Below the pieces are notes generated by a model. The model searched no databases. It had not been told where the DNA came from and worked only from the letters and a program-made list of their open reading frames with translations. The translations under genes and the position numbers were made by a program. A stretch of DNA of 64,000 nt from Dehalococcoidia bacterium (GTDB lineage Bacteria > Chloroflexota > Dehalococcoidia > Lucifugimonadales > GCA-002694895): NCBI GenBank assembly GCA_029936815.1, contig JAPYRX010000003.1, forward strand, positions 57,172 to 121,171, written 5' to 3'. Of the stretch, positions 38,876 through 49,266 are shown piece after piece (positions within the stretch are counted from its first letter, which is position 1; each line of letters opens with the position of its first letter).

Positions 38876-40066
38876 TTATACAGTTTTTGCTGATTTAGAA
38901 TATTTTTTAATAAAAGTATTTGCAATTAATGAGCAAGATAAACCAAGCATTAATATTGAAAGATATAGTTTGAAATCGCTGTTAGTAAATATTAATTGTG
39001 TAAAAAACAATAATATTAAACTTATAATTATTTTTTTACTAAAATTACCCTTAGTGATTATTGCGATTTGTATTAATGCAAATCCAGAGGTTAATAAAAA
39101 TTCTATAGATTGAGTATCATTGATAGGAAAACTTACGAATTTATTTGTAGCAAACGCAAATATTCCTCCCATACTGCCAATTAGCAATGACATTTGATTT
39201 GCTTGAGATGAAAGAATAATTGCTATTGCCTCTATCGGTTTATTTTTTAATGCAAATAATCCGGCGATTAGTATCTCTGGACTCTCTGAAGCTAATGGAG
39301 CTAGCCATTGTATTAGATAATATTCATCAATCCCTAACTTTTCTCCAATATGAATTAATGATTCTACAAAAGGATGTGAAACCATGAATATTGAAAGTGC
39401 TGAAAATGCGATTAAGATTATATTAATCAATATCCTAGTGGGTTTATTTAATTCAGTTAAATATTTACTTACTCCAACAAATTCAGATTCATAAGATTCT
39501 TTTTTTGAAGAAATATATAGATAAAACATATAACAAACTATCAATATGGCAGATATAAATAATGATTGGAATGATAATATCGAATTCAAAACCATAGATG
39601 CTAATCCTATAGATATGATAATAATCTCAAGGTTATTATCTTTCAGTACATTTGTTAATTTTTGTTTTTTATATATATTAATTAACATTATCAACGGCCA
39701 CCCTAATCCTGACAACAACCTATTTGCGCCAGTTACATTGGCCGATACATAACCAACTCTATCGGTATAAATAAAATTATTGTTTTTAAATGATGTACCT
39801 GCTGTATATGCTAATATCGATTCAATTGAATATTCAGGTAATACTGCAATTAAAGCTATAAGTGCAATTACAAATGATCCGGATATATCCTTTTCACTTG
39901 ATTCTGCACTCCATGAAATTAGAATTGCTGCTCCAAATATTGCTATCCCATATATCATTGGGAGCACTGTAATAGGAATGTTAGACTCATAAAAAGTCGT
40001 TACAATTCCGAAACTAGCAAGACAAATATTTATTAGAATAATAGAAATGGGTTTATACTGTAACAT
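38876..40066 (-). CDS. Sodium/calcium exchanger (CaCA) family membrane protein
   Basis: Two alpha-repeat-like segments: ALIAVLPEYSIESIL and LAPLASESPEILIAGLFA. Confidence 0.75.
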   Translation of the reverse strand: MLQYKPISIILINICLASFGIVTTFYESNIPITVLPMIYGIAIFGAAILISWSAESSEKDISGSFVIALIALIAVLPEYSIESILAYTAGTSFKNNNFIYTDRVGYVSANVTGANRLLSGLGWPLIMLINIYKKQKLTNVLKDNNLEIIIISIGLASMVLNSILSFQSLFISAILIVCYMFYLYISSKKESYESEFVGVSKYLTELNKPTRILINIILIAFSALSIFMVSHPFVESLIHIGEKLGIDEYYLIQWLAPLASESPEILIAGLFALKNKPIEAIAIILSSQANQMSLLIGSMGGIFAFATNKFVSFPINDTQSIEFLLTSGFALIQIAIITKGNFSKKIIISLILLFFTQLIFTNSDFKLYLSILMLGLSCSLIANTFIKKYSKSAKTV

Positions 40067-40139
40067 GATAAGTTTTATATTTATAAATTCTAAAATTATC
40101 TTACATTATAAATAATATAAAAAAATATATATTTTAATT

Positions 40140-41522
40140 ATGAAAAAAATATTAATAGTAGGCATGGATGGCTTACAAATGAGCCAAATAGATCAAATTA
40201 ACATGCCAAACTTATACAAATTTAAAAACCAATCATTTAGTTTTGAAAATCATCACTCATCTTTTCCAACTGTGACAAGGACTAATGTTTCTACAATTGT
40301 CACAGGAGTAAACCCAGGAACACATGGAATAATAGGTAATAATATGATTTTCAGGGATTACAAACCAAATCTTGTTTTGCCTGTAATGTATAAAGAGATG
40401 AAAGAAATTTATGAATCAGGTAATAAAATTTTGTTGACTCCAACTCTTTCTGATATTTCCATAGATAATGACATGAAATTAATGATACTTAATTCTGGCA
40501 CTAGTGGTAATGCGATTATTCAGAACACGAGAATATTCACAGATGAAAACATGACTTTCCATCGAGAAATACCACATAAATCTAATATTTTTAATAATTG
40601 GCCAGAGCAACAAATTCCTGATTTGGATTCTAATAATTATATGGTTTCAATTTTGAAAAAACTTGAACCATCAAATATTCCGGATATAAGTATTATTTGG
40701 TTTGATGAACCAGATAAAAGCCAGCACAATTTTGGAATAGATTCTAAAGAAAGTACCTCGGCACTTAATTATATAGACAAATTGTTTTCAAAAATTTTAG
40801 ACTTTCTTTCATCATATGACTACGATCCATATATATTTTTAATTTCTGATCATGGATATTCAAAAATTAAAAGTACTATTGATATTACTAAAGAATTAAG
40901 TGAAGATTTTCCTGGATACTTGTTTGCTGAAAACGGAGGTTCTTTTTTGGTTTACACTAAAGAGGATCAAGATTTTGATCCTACAATATTAAATGAAATT
41001 ATTTCAAAACCATGGACAGGCCCAATAATTGCAGGTAATAACAAAGTTAATTATAAAGGGATTCATAATTATGATTTATTTTTCAAATCAGGCATCAGAA
41101 ATCCTGAATTGTTTGTGTCTATGAATTGGAATAAATTAATTGGATCTCAAAATATTAAAGGAGAATTGTTTTCTACAAATTTGATTGATGGAAATGGGAA
41201 TCACGGATCTATAAGTCCGCAAGAAATTAACAATTCTTTAATTATAGGAGGCCCTGGAATAAATAAAGGAGCCAAAACACAAATTCCATCTGGCAATACA
41301 GATATCTTGCCAACTATTTTAAAATTTTTAGACTTGGATATTCCAAATTATATCGAAGGTAGGATATTATCCGAAAGTTTCACAGAAAATTTTGATGATA
41401 AGTATGATATTTTAAATCTTCCCTTGAGTTCAAAAACTCCTGATGGAGAATACATGCAGGAGATTCAATTATCATTGTACAATAATTACAAATATTTAGA
41501 TTATGGTTATGTTGAAAAATAA
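40140..41522 (+). CDS. Alkaline phosphatase/type I phosphodiesterase superfamily protein
   Basis: VGMDGLQMSQID, SSFPTVTRTNVSTIVTGVNPGTHGI, LISDHGYSKI, GNHGSISPQE. Confidence 0.88.
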   Translation: MKKILIVGMDGLQMSQIDQINMPNLYKFKNQSFSFENHHSSFPTVTRTNVSTIVTGVNPGTHGIIGNNMIFRDYKPNLVLPVMYKEMKEIYESGNKILLTPTLSDISIDNDMKLMILNSGTSGNAIIQNTRIFTDENMTFHREIPHKSNIFNNWPEQQIPDLDSNNYMVSILKKLEPSNIPDISIIWFDEPDKSQHNFGIDSKESTSALNYIDKLFSKILDFLSSYDYDPYIFLISDHGYSKIKSTIDITKELSEDFPGYLFAENGGSFLVYTKEDQDFDPTILNEIISKPWTGPIIAGNNKVNYKGIHNYDLFFKSGIRNPELFVSMNWNKLIGSQNIKGELFSTNLIDGNGNHGSISPQEINNSLIIGGPGINKGAKTQIPSGNTDILPTILKFLDLDIPNYIEGRILSESFTENFDDKYDILNLPLSSKTPDGEYMQEIQLSLYNNYKYLDYGYVEK

Positions 41523-42402
41523 ATATGGATTGAATTCCAATGTTAGAAAATTAAAAAATGTTATATTAAAGCACCCTAAAGATGCATTTAAATCTCAAAT
41601 AAATATTGATGAACAATGGCAAAAATTAAACTTTATTGATAAACCAGATTATAAAATTGTATTAAAACAATATGATCAATTACTAAATATATTAACTGAC
41701 AATAATGTAAATTTGAATTTTTTACCTTCTGACAAGGAAACATTTTTGGATTCGATCTATACTCATGATCCTATGTTCATGACTCCCGATGGAGCAATAA
41801 TTGGAAACATGGGTAAAAATTTACGAAAAAAAGAACCTGAAATGATGGAAAAATATTTAATTTGTAATGATATTCCAATTTTAGGTAAAATAAAAAATGA
41901 AGGTACAATGGAGGGTGGTGATGTGATATGGATAAACAAATCAACTGTTGCAGCAGGATTGACATATAGAACAAATATGGAAGGTATAAAGCAATTAGAA
42001 AATATCCTTTCAGAAATCAATGTCACACTAATTAAAGTTGATTTACCTCACTGGGATGGGCCAACTGATGTATTGCACCTAATGTCCTTAATAAGCCCTT
42101 TAAAAGACAGATTATTTTTAATTTATGAAAAATTAATTCCAATATCATTTTTAAATTTTTTAAGATCAATTGATATAAATTTTATACATATAGAAGAATC
42201 AGAATATGAGACATTAGCATGTAATATTCTTCCTCTATCCGAAGACAAATGTTTAATAGTAAAAGGAAATCCTCAAACTAGATCTGTAATAGACAAAGCA
42301 GGGATAGAAACTATAGAAATAGATGCTAGTGATATATGTTACAAAGGATCAGGAGGGCCAACATGCATTACTCGCCCTATATATAGAGATCTAATTATTT
42401 AA
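41503..42402 (+). CDS. DDAH/arginine deiminase superfamily protein
   Basis: IYTHDPMFMTPDGAIIGNM, GTMEGGDVIWI, DVLHLMS, GSGGPTCITRP. Confidence 0.88.
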   Translation: MVMLKNKYGLNSNVRKLKNVILKHPKDAFKSQINIDEQWQKLNFIDKPDYKIVLKQYDQLLNILTDNNVNLNFLPSDKETFLDSIYTHDPMFMTPDGAIIGNMGKNLRKKEPEMMEKYLICNDIPILGKIKNEGTMEGGDVIWINKSTVAAGLTYRTNMEGIKQLENILSEINVTLIKVDLPHWDGPTDVLHLMSLISPLKDRLFLIYEKLIPISFLNFLRSIDINFIHIEESEYETLACNILPLSEDKCLIVKGNPQTRSVIDKAGIETIEIDASDICYKGSGGPTCITRPIYRDLII

Positions 42403-43804
42403 TTATTGGATCAATAGGGGTTACAAGTGCATTCGAGTTATAATCTTCAAACGATTTACTAAAAGATAACAAATCATACTCATTGTTACATTCAGTTACT
42501 AATTGAATTCCAATTGGAAGTCCATCATCTGTAAAACTACAAGGTAAAGATACACAAGGTGAGGATGTTAAAGTTATTGAGTGAGTATAATATAACCAAG
42601 TTATATAATCATCAAATTTCACACCTTCTACTTCATCTAAGTATCTTATTTCAACGTCAAATGGAGGGACCATTACCGTAGGGCAAACAAACATATCATA
42701 TTTGTTAAAAAATTCTGCAGTATCGTTGAATAGCTTTGCTCTAATCAACTCTGCGTTTGCTATTTCTTCCCCAGTTAATTTAAGGCCGGTTTCTATATTC
42801 CATATTATTTCAGGCTTAAGGTTTTTTCTATTAGTTTTCAATCGCTCAGCTTGTGCAGCAAATTTTAAAGATCTTAGTACTCTTATCAAATAATGTGCAT
42901 TACTAAAATCAATACAATCTTCAACGAGTTCAGAGCCCATTGATTCAAATACCTTAAGTCCTTTTTCAAAACTTTCCCTGACTCTAGGGTCTAATGGCTC
43001 TCCTCCTAAATCAAAAGAATAAGCTATTTTTTTTGGTATTTTAGATTCTTTGACAGCATTCATATAATTAGGTGTTGATTTTTGACTGAAAGGATCAAAC
43101 TCATAGTATCCAGACATTGCATTTAACATCAAAGCAGTATCTTCAACGTTTCTTGCCATTGGTCCCGATACTGATAATGAATCAAATGGAGAGTTTCCTG
43201 GTCCCGTTGGTACAGTCCCTGGAGATGGGCGAAATCCTACAACGGAACAAAAACTTCCAGGTATTCTTAAACTTCCTCCAGTATCACTTCCTGATGCTAA
43301 CCAAACTTCTCCACTTACTAAAGACGAAGCTGCTCCTCCAGAAGATCCTCCAACAGTTTTCTTTGTGTTCCAAGGACTTAACGAAGGTCCAAAAACTTCA
43401 TTGAAAGTATTTGCACCGGCTCCAAATTCAGGAGTGTTTGATTTTCCCACAACAATCCCACCATTTCTTTCTAATCTTTCTACTAAAAAATCTGATTTTT
43501 GAGGTATATGATCTTTAAATATTGGTGATCCCCAAGTTGTTCTAACACCTTCGACTGGGACAAGATCTTTTATTGAAAGAGGAATGCCACCTAAATAATT
43601 ACTATCATTAGAAGTATTATTGTTTTCGATATTTTTTGCATGCTTTATTGCTCTTTCGTAGCAAATTGTTGGCATAGCATTAATTGTTGGATCTACTTCT
43701 TTTATTCTATCGATACTTATTTCAACAAGTTCTGATGGTTTAACTTCTTTGCTTAGAAGTTTGTTTCTAATTTCAGTAGCTGACATTTTTATTAATTCAT
43801 TCAT
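42395..43804 (-). CDS. Amidase (amidase signature family)
   Basis: GGIPLSIKDLVPVEG, GGSSGGAASSLVSGEVWLASGSDTGGSLRIP. Confidence 0.93.
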   Translation of the reverse strand: MNELIKMSATEIRNKLLSKEVKPSELVEISIDRIKEVDPTINAMPTICYERAIKHAKNIENNNTSNDSNYLGGIPLSIKDLVPVEGVRTTWGSPIFKDHIPQKSDFLVERLERNGGIVVGKSNTPEFGAGANTFNEVFGPSLSPWNTKKTVGGSSGGAASSLVSGEVWLASGSDTGGSLRIPGSFCSVVGFRPSPGTVPTGPGNSPFDSLSVSGPMARNVEDTALMLNAMSGYYEFDPFSQKSTPNYMNAVKESKIPKKIAYSFDLGGEPLDPRVRESFEKGLKVFESMGSELVEDCIDFSNAHYLIRVLRSLKFAAQAERLKTNRKNLKPEIIWNIETGLKLTGEEIANAELIRAKLFNDTAEFFNKYDMFVCPTVMVPPFDVEIRYLDEVEGVKFDDYITWLYYTHSITLTSSPCVSLPCSFTDDGLPIGIQLVTECNNEYDLLSFSKSFEDYNSNALVTPIDPIIK

Positions 43805-43833
43805 TTTTCACCTCTTATATGATTCGTATATTA

Positions 43834-45030
43834 TTACATTATTTTCATTCTTTTACTATTAGTTGCAATTGGTTTAGAAATAGGAGATATTAATAAGATC
43901 AATATCCCAAAAATTAAAATAACTAATTGAATACTATATATTTCTGATAAATATCCTCCAAGCAATCCTGATAGAGCTGAAAATCCCCACGTTACAGTTT
44001 GCAATGAAATCACTTTACCTCTCATACTATCTGGCACAGAATTTTGAACTAGAGTTGTGACAGCATTTTCTGATGATGCTCCAAATGCAAACAAAATTGC
44101 AAATAGTAACATTCCAGTTAAATAATTTTCAGTAAATGAAAAAATAATTAAAGTAATTCCAATCCCTATCAAACTAAATGTTAAAAGTTTATTTATATTT
44201 ATATTATTAAAACTTGCAATAGAGAAACTAGCTATAGTTGCACCTAAGCTTCCTAAAGATAATAACACTCCAAATCCCATAGGCCCCAAATTAAATATAT
44301 CTTTTGCTATAACAGGGGAAAGTGTTTCCAAACCCCAAACAAGTATTGATACTGAAAGCATAGTTATCAGTAAATATTGAACTATATTTAATCTTAGAAT
44401 AAATTTGTATGATTGGAATATATTTAACTCTTGCTTACTTTTATAAATCATTCCTTTATTTCTCAAGGAAAGTATTAACATATTATGAATCGAATAGGCT
44501 ATGAATGCTAAATACAATGTGAATTCAATTGAAATTTTTTCTATCATTAATCCAGCTAAAGCTGGAGTGAATGCACCAACTAATGTCATGAATCCAAAGT
44601 CTACAGCATTTGCTGATAGTAGTAATTTTTGACCAACAAGTTCTTTGATGAATCCCATTCTACTTGGTATATATAAAGCTGCCATCATACCGTTAAAAAA
44701 CATTAGAATTATTAAGCTTATTTGTGTTAATTGATCAAGCTGGATAAGAATTCCAGTTAATAGTAAAATTATACTTTCACCGAATTTACTTACAAAAATC
44801 AACTTTGGTTTTGAAATTTTATCTGCTAAGACACCACCGAAAATAGATAACAAAGACATTGATAGTCCAGATGAAGTTGCTACAATTCCCACAAATAATG
44901 GAGAATCACTTATTTCATATGAAAGCCATCCAATAGTAGTAAGCCTCGCCATGAATGCTAATTCATTTATAGAACTTGCAGTTATAAACAATCTAAAATC
45001 TTTTTGTTTTAATAGATGAAATATTGGCAT
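43834..45030 (-). CDS. MFS transporter
   Basis: LSIFGGVLADKISKPK, GASSENAVTTLVQNSVPDSMRGKVISL. Confidence 0.88.
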   Translation of the reverse strand: MPIFHLLKQKDFRLFITASSINELAFMARLTTIGWLSYEISDSPLFVGIVATSSGLSMSLLSIFGGVLADKISKPKLIFVSKFGESIILLLTGILIQLDQLTQISLIILMFFNGMMAALYIPSRMGFIKELVGQKLLLSANAVDFGFMTLVGAFTPALAGLMIEKISIEFTLYLAFIAYSIHNMLILSLRNKGMIYKSKQELNIFQSYKFILRLNIVQYLLITMLSVSILVWGLETLSPVIAKDIFNLGPMGFGVLLSLGSLGATIASFSIASFNNININKLLTFSLIGIGITLIIFSFTENYLTGMLLFAILFAFGASSENAVTTLVQNSVPDSMRGKVISLQTVTWGFSALSGLLGGYLSEIYSIQLVILIFGILILLISPISKPIATNSKRMKIM

Positions 45031-45104
45031 TTTCAGTACAAATTTAGGTGTGTTGTTATATAATATATTAACTAATTTATCCGCATATCATTCTAACTCT
45101 ATTT

Positions 45105-46460
45105 ATGAAAAATCTTATACATAATTTTCTGTTAATTTGTAAAAATATTTTCAAAAGTTCTTTTTTCATATATTGGGTTATTGCTTGTAGTCTTGTTTTG
45201 ATTCTTATATACAATGTTGATTTTAAATATTTTTCAGAAGGAGGCCGAGAAGCGCCTTCTAAAGGCGAATTTGGTCACAAAGGTATTGTTGGTGAATTAG
45301 AAACCGAGATAAGAAGTGACAATAAATATGATGGGATTGAAGGACAAATATTTAGCTCTAATAAATCATCAAATAATAATATATATATATCTGAACTTGA
45401 TCGTGACGGATTAGTAGGGTACTCAAATTCTATAACAACTAGTAGAGAAGGATTCCCTGTAATTAGTTATCATCATTTAAATGCCGGAGATTTGAAATTA
45501 GCTTATTGCCAAGATATTGATTGCTCCAAAGCAAAAATACACTTATTAGATTGGGCAGGGGATTTTGGATATTATACCGATATTGCAAGTTCAAAGAGTG
45601 GGAAATTATATATAAGCTACATAGATAGAAAGAAAGGTGATTTAAGAATTATAAGATGTTTGGATTTTAAATGTGGAAGAGCTGAAATAAATGTTGTTGA
45701 TAGAGGAGAGGGTAAGGGCGGTTATGTTGGTGAATATAACTCTTTGGAGATCACTAAAGATGGGAGACCTGTAGTATCTTATTTCGATTCTAATAAAAAT
45801 GATCTTAAATTAGCAGTTTGTAATGATTCTGATTGTACAACATTTGTTGTTAAACCTATTATTTCCGAGGGTATGGTTGGAGAATATACTGATCTGATTT
45901 TAGACGTTACATCTGATTTACCTATTATTGCGTATCAAGATAGAACAAATCAAAAAGTAAAATTGATTAAGTGTGAAGATATTATTTGTGAGAAATATAT
46001 TAATTATGATATTGATGATGTTTCATCAGAAGGTGGAGATATTTCTATCTATCAAAATCTTGAAAATGATTTGTACATTAGTTATTACGATTTTAATAAT
46101 AATTTTTTAAAATTAGCAATTTGTAAAGACAGTGATTGTGAGAAAAATAAATTAATTATCAAACTTGTTGAAGCTCAAAATTTACCTGGAATATTTTATA
46201 GTTGGAATTCTATCGCCTCAAATAATATTGGTAACATTTTGATAACATTTTATGATATGACTTCTAGTTTTTTAGGGATTGTAAATTGTGATGACAAACT
46301 TTGCGAACAAAAAGAAATAATATATGTTGATAAGGTAGGCGATTTAGGTACTTATGCATCTATGACATCAGATGAAAATGGTAGAATTTATATATCTTAT
46401 TATGATTCCAAACAAGGCGCATTAAAAGTGGCTTCTTGTAAGAATAATAAGTGTAATTAA
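45105..46460 (+). CDS. Membrane-anchored repeat protein, predicted seven-bladed beta-propeller with CX4C in each blade
   Basis: N-terminal TM anchor; seven repeats of about 50-60 aa with CQDIDC, CLDFKC, CNDSDC, CEDIIC, CKDSDC, CDDKLC, CKNNKC. Confidence 0.7.
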   Translation: MKNLIHNFLLICKNIFKSSFFIYWVIACSLVLILIYNVDFKYFSEGGREAPSKGEFGHKGIVGELETEIRSDNKYDGIEGQIFSSNKSSNNNIYISELDRDGLVGYSNSITTSREGFPVISYHHLNAGDLKLAYCQDIDCSKAKIHLLDWAGDFGYYTDIASSKSGKLYISYIDRKKGDLRIIRCLDFKCGRAEINVVDRGEGKGGYVGEYNSLEITKDGRPVVSYFDSNKNDLKLAVCNDSDCTTFVVKPIISEGMVGEYTDLILDVTSDLPIIAYQDRTNQKVKLIKCEDIICEKYINYDIDDVSSEGGDISIYQNLENDLYISYYDFNNNFLKLAICKDSDCEKNKLIIKLVEAQNLPGIFYSWNSIASNNIGNILITFYDMTSSFLGIVNCDDKLCEQKEIIYVDKVGDLGTYASMTSDENGRIYISYYDSKQGALKVASCKNNKCN

Positions 46461-47365
46461 TTTAGATGTTTAGGACTTTCTATAAGTCCTTGTGTTTTAG
46501 CGAACTCTATATCATTACTAATGTTTTCGGATATGTTTTCTATCATTTTAGATAAAGCTAAATGTAATTGGCTTCCAATGGAATAATCAGCAGGGCACAT
46601 CACATCTGCTCTTTTAGATTCAACAACTAGTCTATAACATTCATCGAAAGCTTTTTTATCTTCGGGCTCATAAACCGCAAGGGCTTTACCACCATTTTGC
46701 ATTACTAATGAAAAGCAAGGAACATCAGTTGGCCCATCACCTATGTATATCATGTTTTTGAATGGAACTGGTCGTGATTCGTATGGCATAAAATCATTAA
46801 CTCTTAGACTGTCTACATTACTTAATAATCCTTTGTTAATTAAAAACAATTTTTGTGTTTTCGTGGTTGATGATATGGTTTCCTTAGGGAAATCAATATT
46901 CCCTTTTTCATTTTCATCAAATGTACACCCCCAAAGTTTTTTTAATTTAGGATACACTTGAGAGCCTTTTATCATTTCTTCAAATCCTGAGCTTATGATA
47001 TAAAAACATACATTTGGGTTGAGTTGATTATTGTTTTTGATTCTTGGTATCTTTTTTAAGTCATCCATTATATTTGGGAATCCTTTATGAAATGAAAGCT
47101 CAGATCCCATTATTAGAAGGTCTTTATTAGATAATTTGCTTATCTTATTGTTTCTTATATAATTTATCAAATTTTTTATATAAGCATGCTCATTATCATA
47201 TCCTAATAATTTTAATTTTTCTGTTTCTGACCAAAAATCCCCTTCATCAATATTGAATTTATCAAATATTATTGATTGCATATACTTAGGTGTTAAAGTT
47301 ATATCAAAATCAAATATAACAGCAATTTCAGTTTGTGGTAAAAATGTATTTGTGTTTTTATCCAA
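46457..47365 (-). CDS. HAD-superfamily phosphatase
   Basis: AVIFDFDITLTPKYM, IISSGFEEMIKG, MIYIGDGPTDVPCFSLV. Confidence 0.85.
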   Translation of the reverse strand: MDKNTNTFLPQTEIAVIFDFDITLTPKYMQSIIFDKFNIDEGDFWSETEKLKLLGYDNEHAYIKNLINYIRNNKISKLSNKDLLIMGSELSFHKGFPNIMDDLKKIPRIKNNNQLNPNVCFYIISSGFEEMIKGSQVYPKLKKLWGCTFDENEKGNIDFPKETISSTTKTQKLFLINKGLLSNVDSLRVNDFMPYESRPVPFKNMIYIGDGPTDVPCFSLVMQNGGKALAVYEPEDKKAFDECYRLVVESKRADVMCPADYSIGSQLHLALSKMIENISENISNDIEFAKTQGLIESPKHLN

Positions 47366-47472
47366 AAAAATCTCCGTTTAAATATTGTTTTAATTATATG
47401 GTTTTCAGAAATAAAATTCTATTTAATGTTCGAAATTTACTATTAATTATTAACTAACTAGTCTAATGTTCA

Positions 47473-48714
47473 ATGATGTTGAATTTTTTATCTAAAACAA
47501 TTAAACCACTTCATTTCAAAGGATACCGATACTTATGGTTTGGAATGGTAACTGTTGGGATCGGAATGATGATGCAAATGACTGCGCGTGGTTATTTAGC
47601 TTATGATTTGACAAATTCTGCATCTAAATTAACTTATGTTAATGTTGCTTTTGCATTTCCTATGCTTTCATTATCACTTTTCGGCGGAGCTATTTCTGAC
47701 AGATTAGACAAAAAAAGAATAATAGAAATAGGTCAGATAATCACAAGTTTTTTGGGCTTTATGATAGCTGGATCAATTTTTTTAGGAGCAATTGATTGGA
47801 CACATTTGTTAATGGTCTCATTTATTCAAGGCGGAATTTGGGCGTTTATGGTTCCAGCAAGGCATTCTTTTATTGCGGAACTTGTCCCAAACGAACATTT
47901 AAGTAAATCTATCGCGCTGAATTCTGCAGGATTTAATGTCTCAAATTTAATAGCCCCTTCTGTTGCAGGAATTATATATGGTTTAGCAGGACCAGGGGTG
48001 GTTTATGCCACTATAGGAACGCTTTCTGTTATCGGAGTTTTATTTACATTTTTAATTTCAAATGAAATGAGATTTACTAATCCAATTGATAAAAATCAGG
48101 AAGGGAAAGGAAAAAATAAAATTTTATCAGAAATCAAGATTGGCATAATTTATATGTATAAAGAAAAATTATTGCTCTCTATGCTCATAACATCTTTAAT
48201 ATATAGCTTGTTTGCTGAACCTTTCAGATTTTTATTACCAATATTTGTTAAAGATATTTACTTGAAAGGCCCTGAAGCAATGGGGGTTTTAACTTCGTTA
48301 ATGGGATTAGGATCAGTAATAGTTTCTGTATTTATTGCCGGAAATGATGCAAACAAAAGAGGGTATATATATATATTTGGAGGATTCTTAACTGCAATTT
48401 CTTTATTTGTTCTTTCATTAACTGACTCGTACTATCTTTCAATGGTATTCATGGTTTTTCTCGGTGGATCAGATTCTATAAGACGAACTTTGTCTATGAG
48501 TATAGTCATGGAAAAATCCAGGCCTGATTTAAGAGGTAGGATAATGAGTATATATATGCTTAATTGGGGACTTATTCCAATGGGAGCTCTTCCAGCTGGA
48601 ATACTAGCTGAAAGAATAGGTGCTCAAGATACTATTATGATTTTATCAATTATTCTTTTTATATTTAGTTTTATATTTTTAATGACACAAAAAAATATTA
48701 GAGCCGTTGAGTAG
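47473..48714 (+). CDS. MFS transporter
   Basis: SLFGGAISDRLDKKR, FMVPARHSFIAELVPNEHLSKSIALNS, RPDLRGRIMSIYMLNWG. Confidence 0.88.
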   Translation: MMLNFLSKTIKPLHFKGYRYLWFGMVTVGIGMMMQMTARGYLAYDLTNSASKLTYVNVAFAFPMLSLSLFGGAISDRLDKKRIIEIGQIITSFLGFMIAGSIFLGAIDWTHLLMVSFIQGGIWAFMVPARHSFIAELVPNEHLSKSIALNSAGFNVSNLIAPSVAGIIYGLAGPGVVYATIGTLSVIGVLFTFLISNEMRFTNPIDKNQEGKGKNKILSEIKIGIIYMYKEKLLLSMLITSLIYSLFAEPFRFLLPIFVKDIYLKGPEAMGVLTSLMGLGSVIVSVFIAGNDANKRGYIYIFGGFLTAISLFVLSLTDSYYLSMVFMVFLGGSDSIRRTLSMSIVMEKSRPDLRGRIMSIYMLNWGLIPMGALPAGILAERIGAQDTIMILSIILFIFSFIFLMTQKNIRAVE

Positions 48715-48722
48715 GATAGATT

Positions 48723-49046
48723 ATGGAAATAAATAATCTAATTAAATTATCACACGAAATCGCTATAGAAAAAGGATGGTGGGATAAAAATCGAGAAATA
48801 CCAGAACTAATCGCATTAGCACATAGTGAATTAAGCGAGGCTTTAGAAGAATACAGAGTAAATCATGATTTGACGTTAAGATTTGAAGATAGTAAACCTG
48901 AAGGATTTGTAGTTGAACTAGCAGATGTATTGATAAGAATATTCGATCTGTCTGGCAAATATAAATTAGATTTAAATGAAGCAATCAATGAAAAATTGAA
49001 ATATAACAAATCAAGAAAATACCGACATGGCGGTAAAAACGCTTAA
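48723..49046 (+). CDS. MazG-like NTP pyrophosphohydrolase superfamily protein
   Basis: IALAHSELSEALEEYRV...VVELADVLIRIFDLSGKY (ExxE...ExxD). Confidence 0.85.
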   Translation: MEINNLIKLSHEIAIEKGWWDKNREIPELIALAHSELSEALEEYRVNHDLTLRFEDSKPEGFVVELADVLIRIFDLSGKYKLDLNEAINEKLKYNKSRKYRHGGKNA

Positions 49047-49049
49047 TTT

Positions 49050-49264
49050 GGCCTATTAAGCAATAATAATGGCCTTTACTACTGCTGTAAATAAGCCGTT
49101 TTAATTGTTAATATTAAAACGGACCCACCATCGCCCAATAAATACACTCTCTTATATTCACTGCCCCTCGTATTATATATTCTACTTACATGACTAGTTT
49201 TTTACATGTTGACTTTGGCCGTTTTGTATGATTAAATAGGCCATATTATATGTAAATAAAGGCC
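49050..49264. promoter_or_regulatory. Phased GGCC-containing intergenic array upstream of HTH gene
   Basis: GGCC at 49050, 49071, 49217, 49239 and 49261; last three at exact 22-bp spacing; GCC at 49095. Confidence 0.55.
49096..49122. terminator. Hairpin CCGTTTTAAT-TGTTAAT-ATTAAAACGG, terminator or operator dyad
   Basis: 10-bp perfect inverted repeat 50 bp after the MazG-like stop. Confidence 0.45.
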
Positions 49265-49266
49265 AA

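Noticed and set aside
43117-43404. ORF MHLTSKQYLQRFLPLVPI... on the plus strand
   Set aside because: Antisense to a clear amidase catalytic core; low-complexity translation.
43834-48714. The two MFS transporters as a recent duplication
   Set aside because: Only general family-level similarity; no near-identical stretch.
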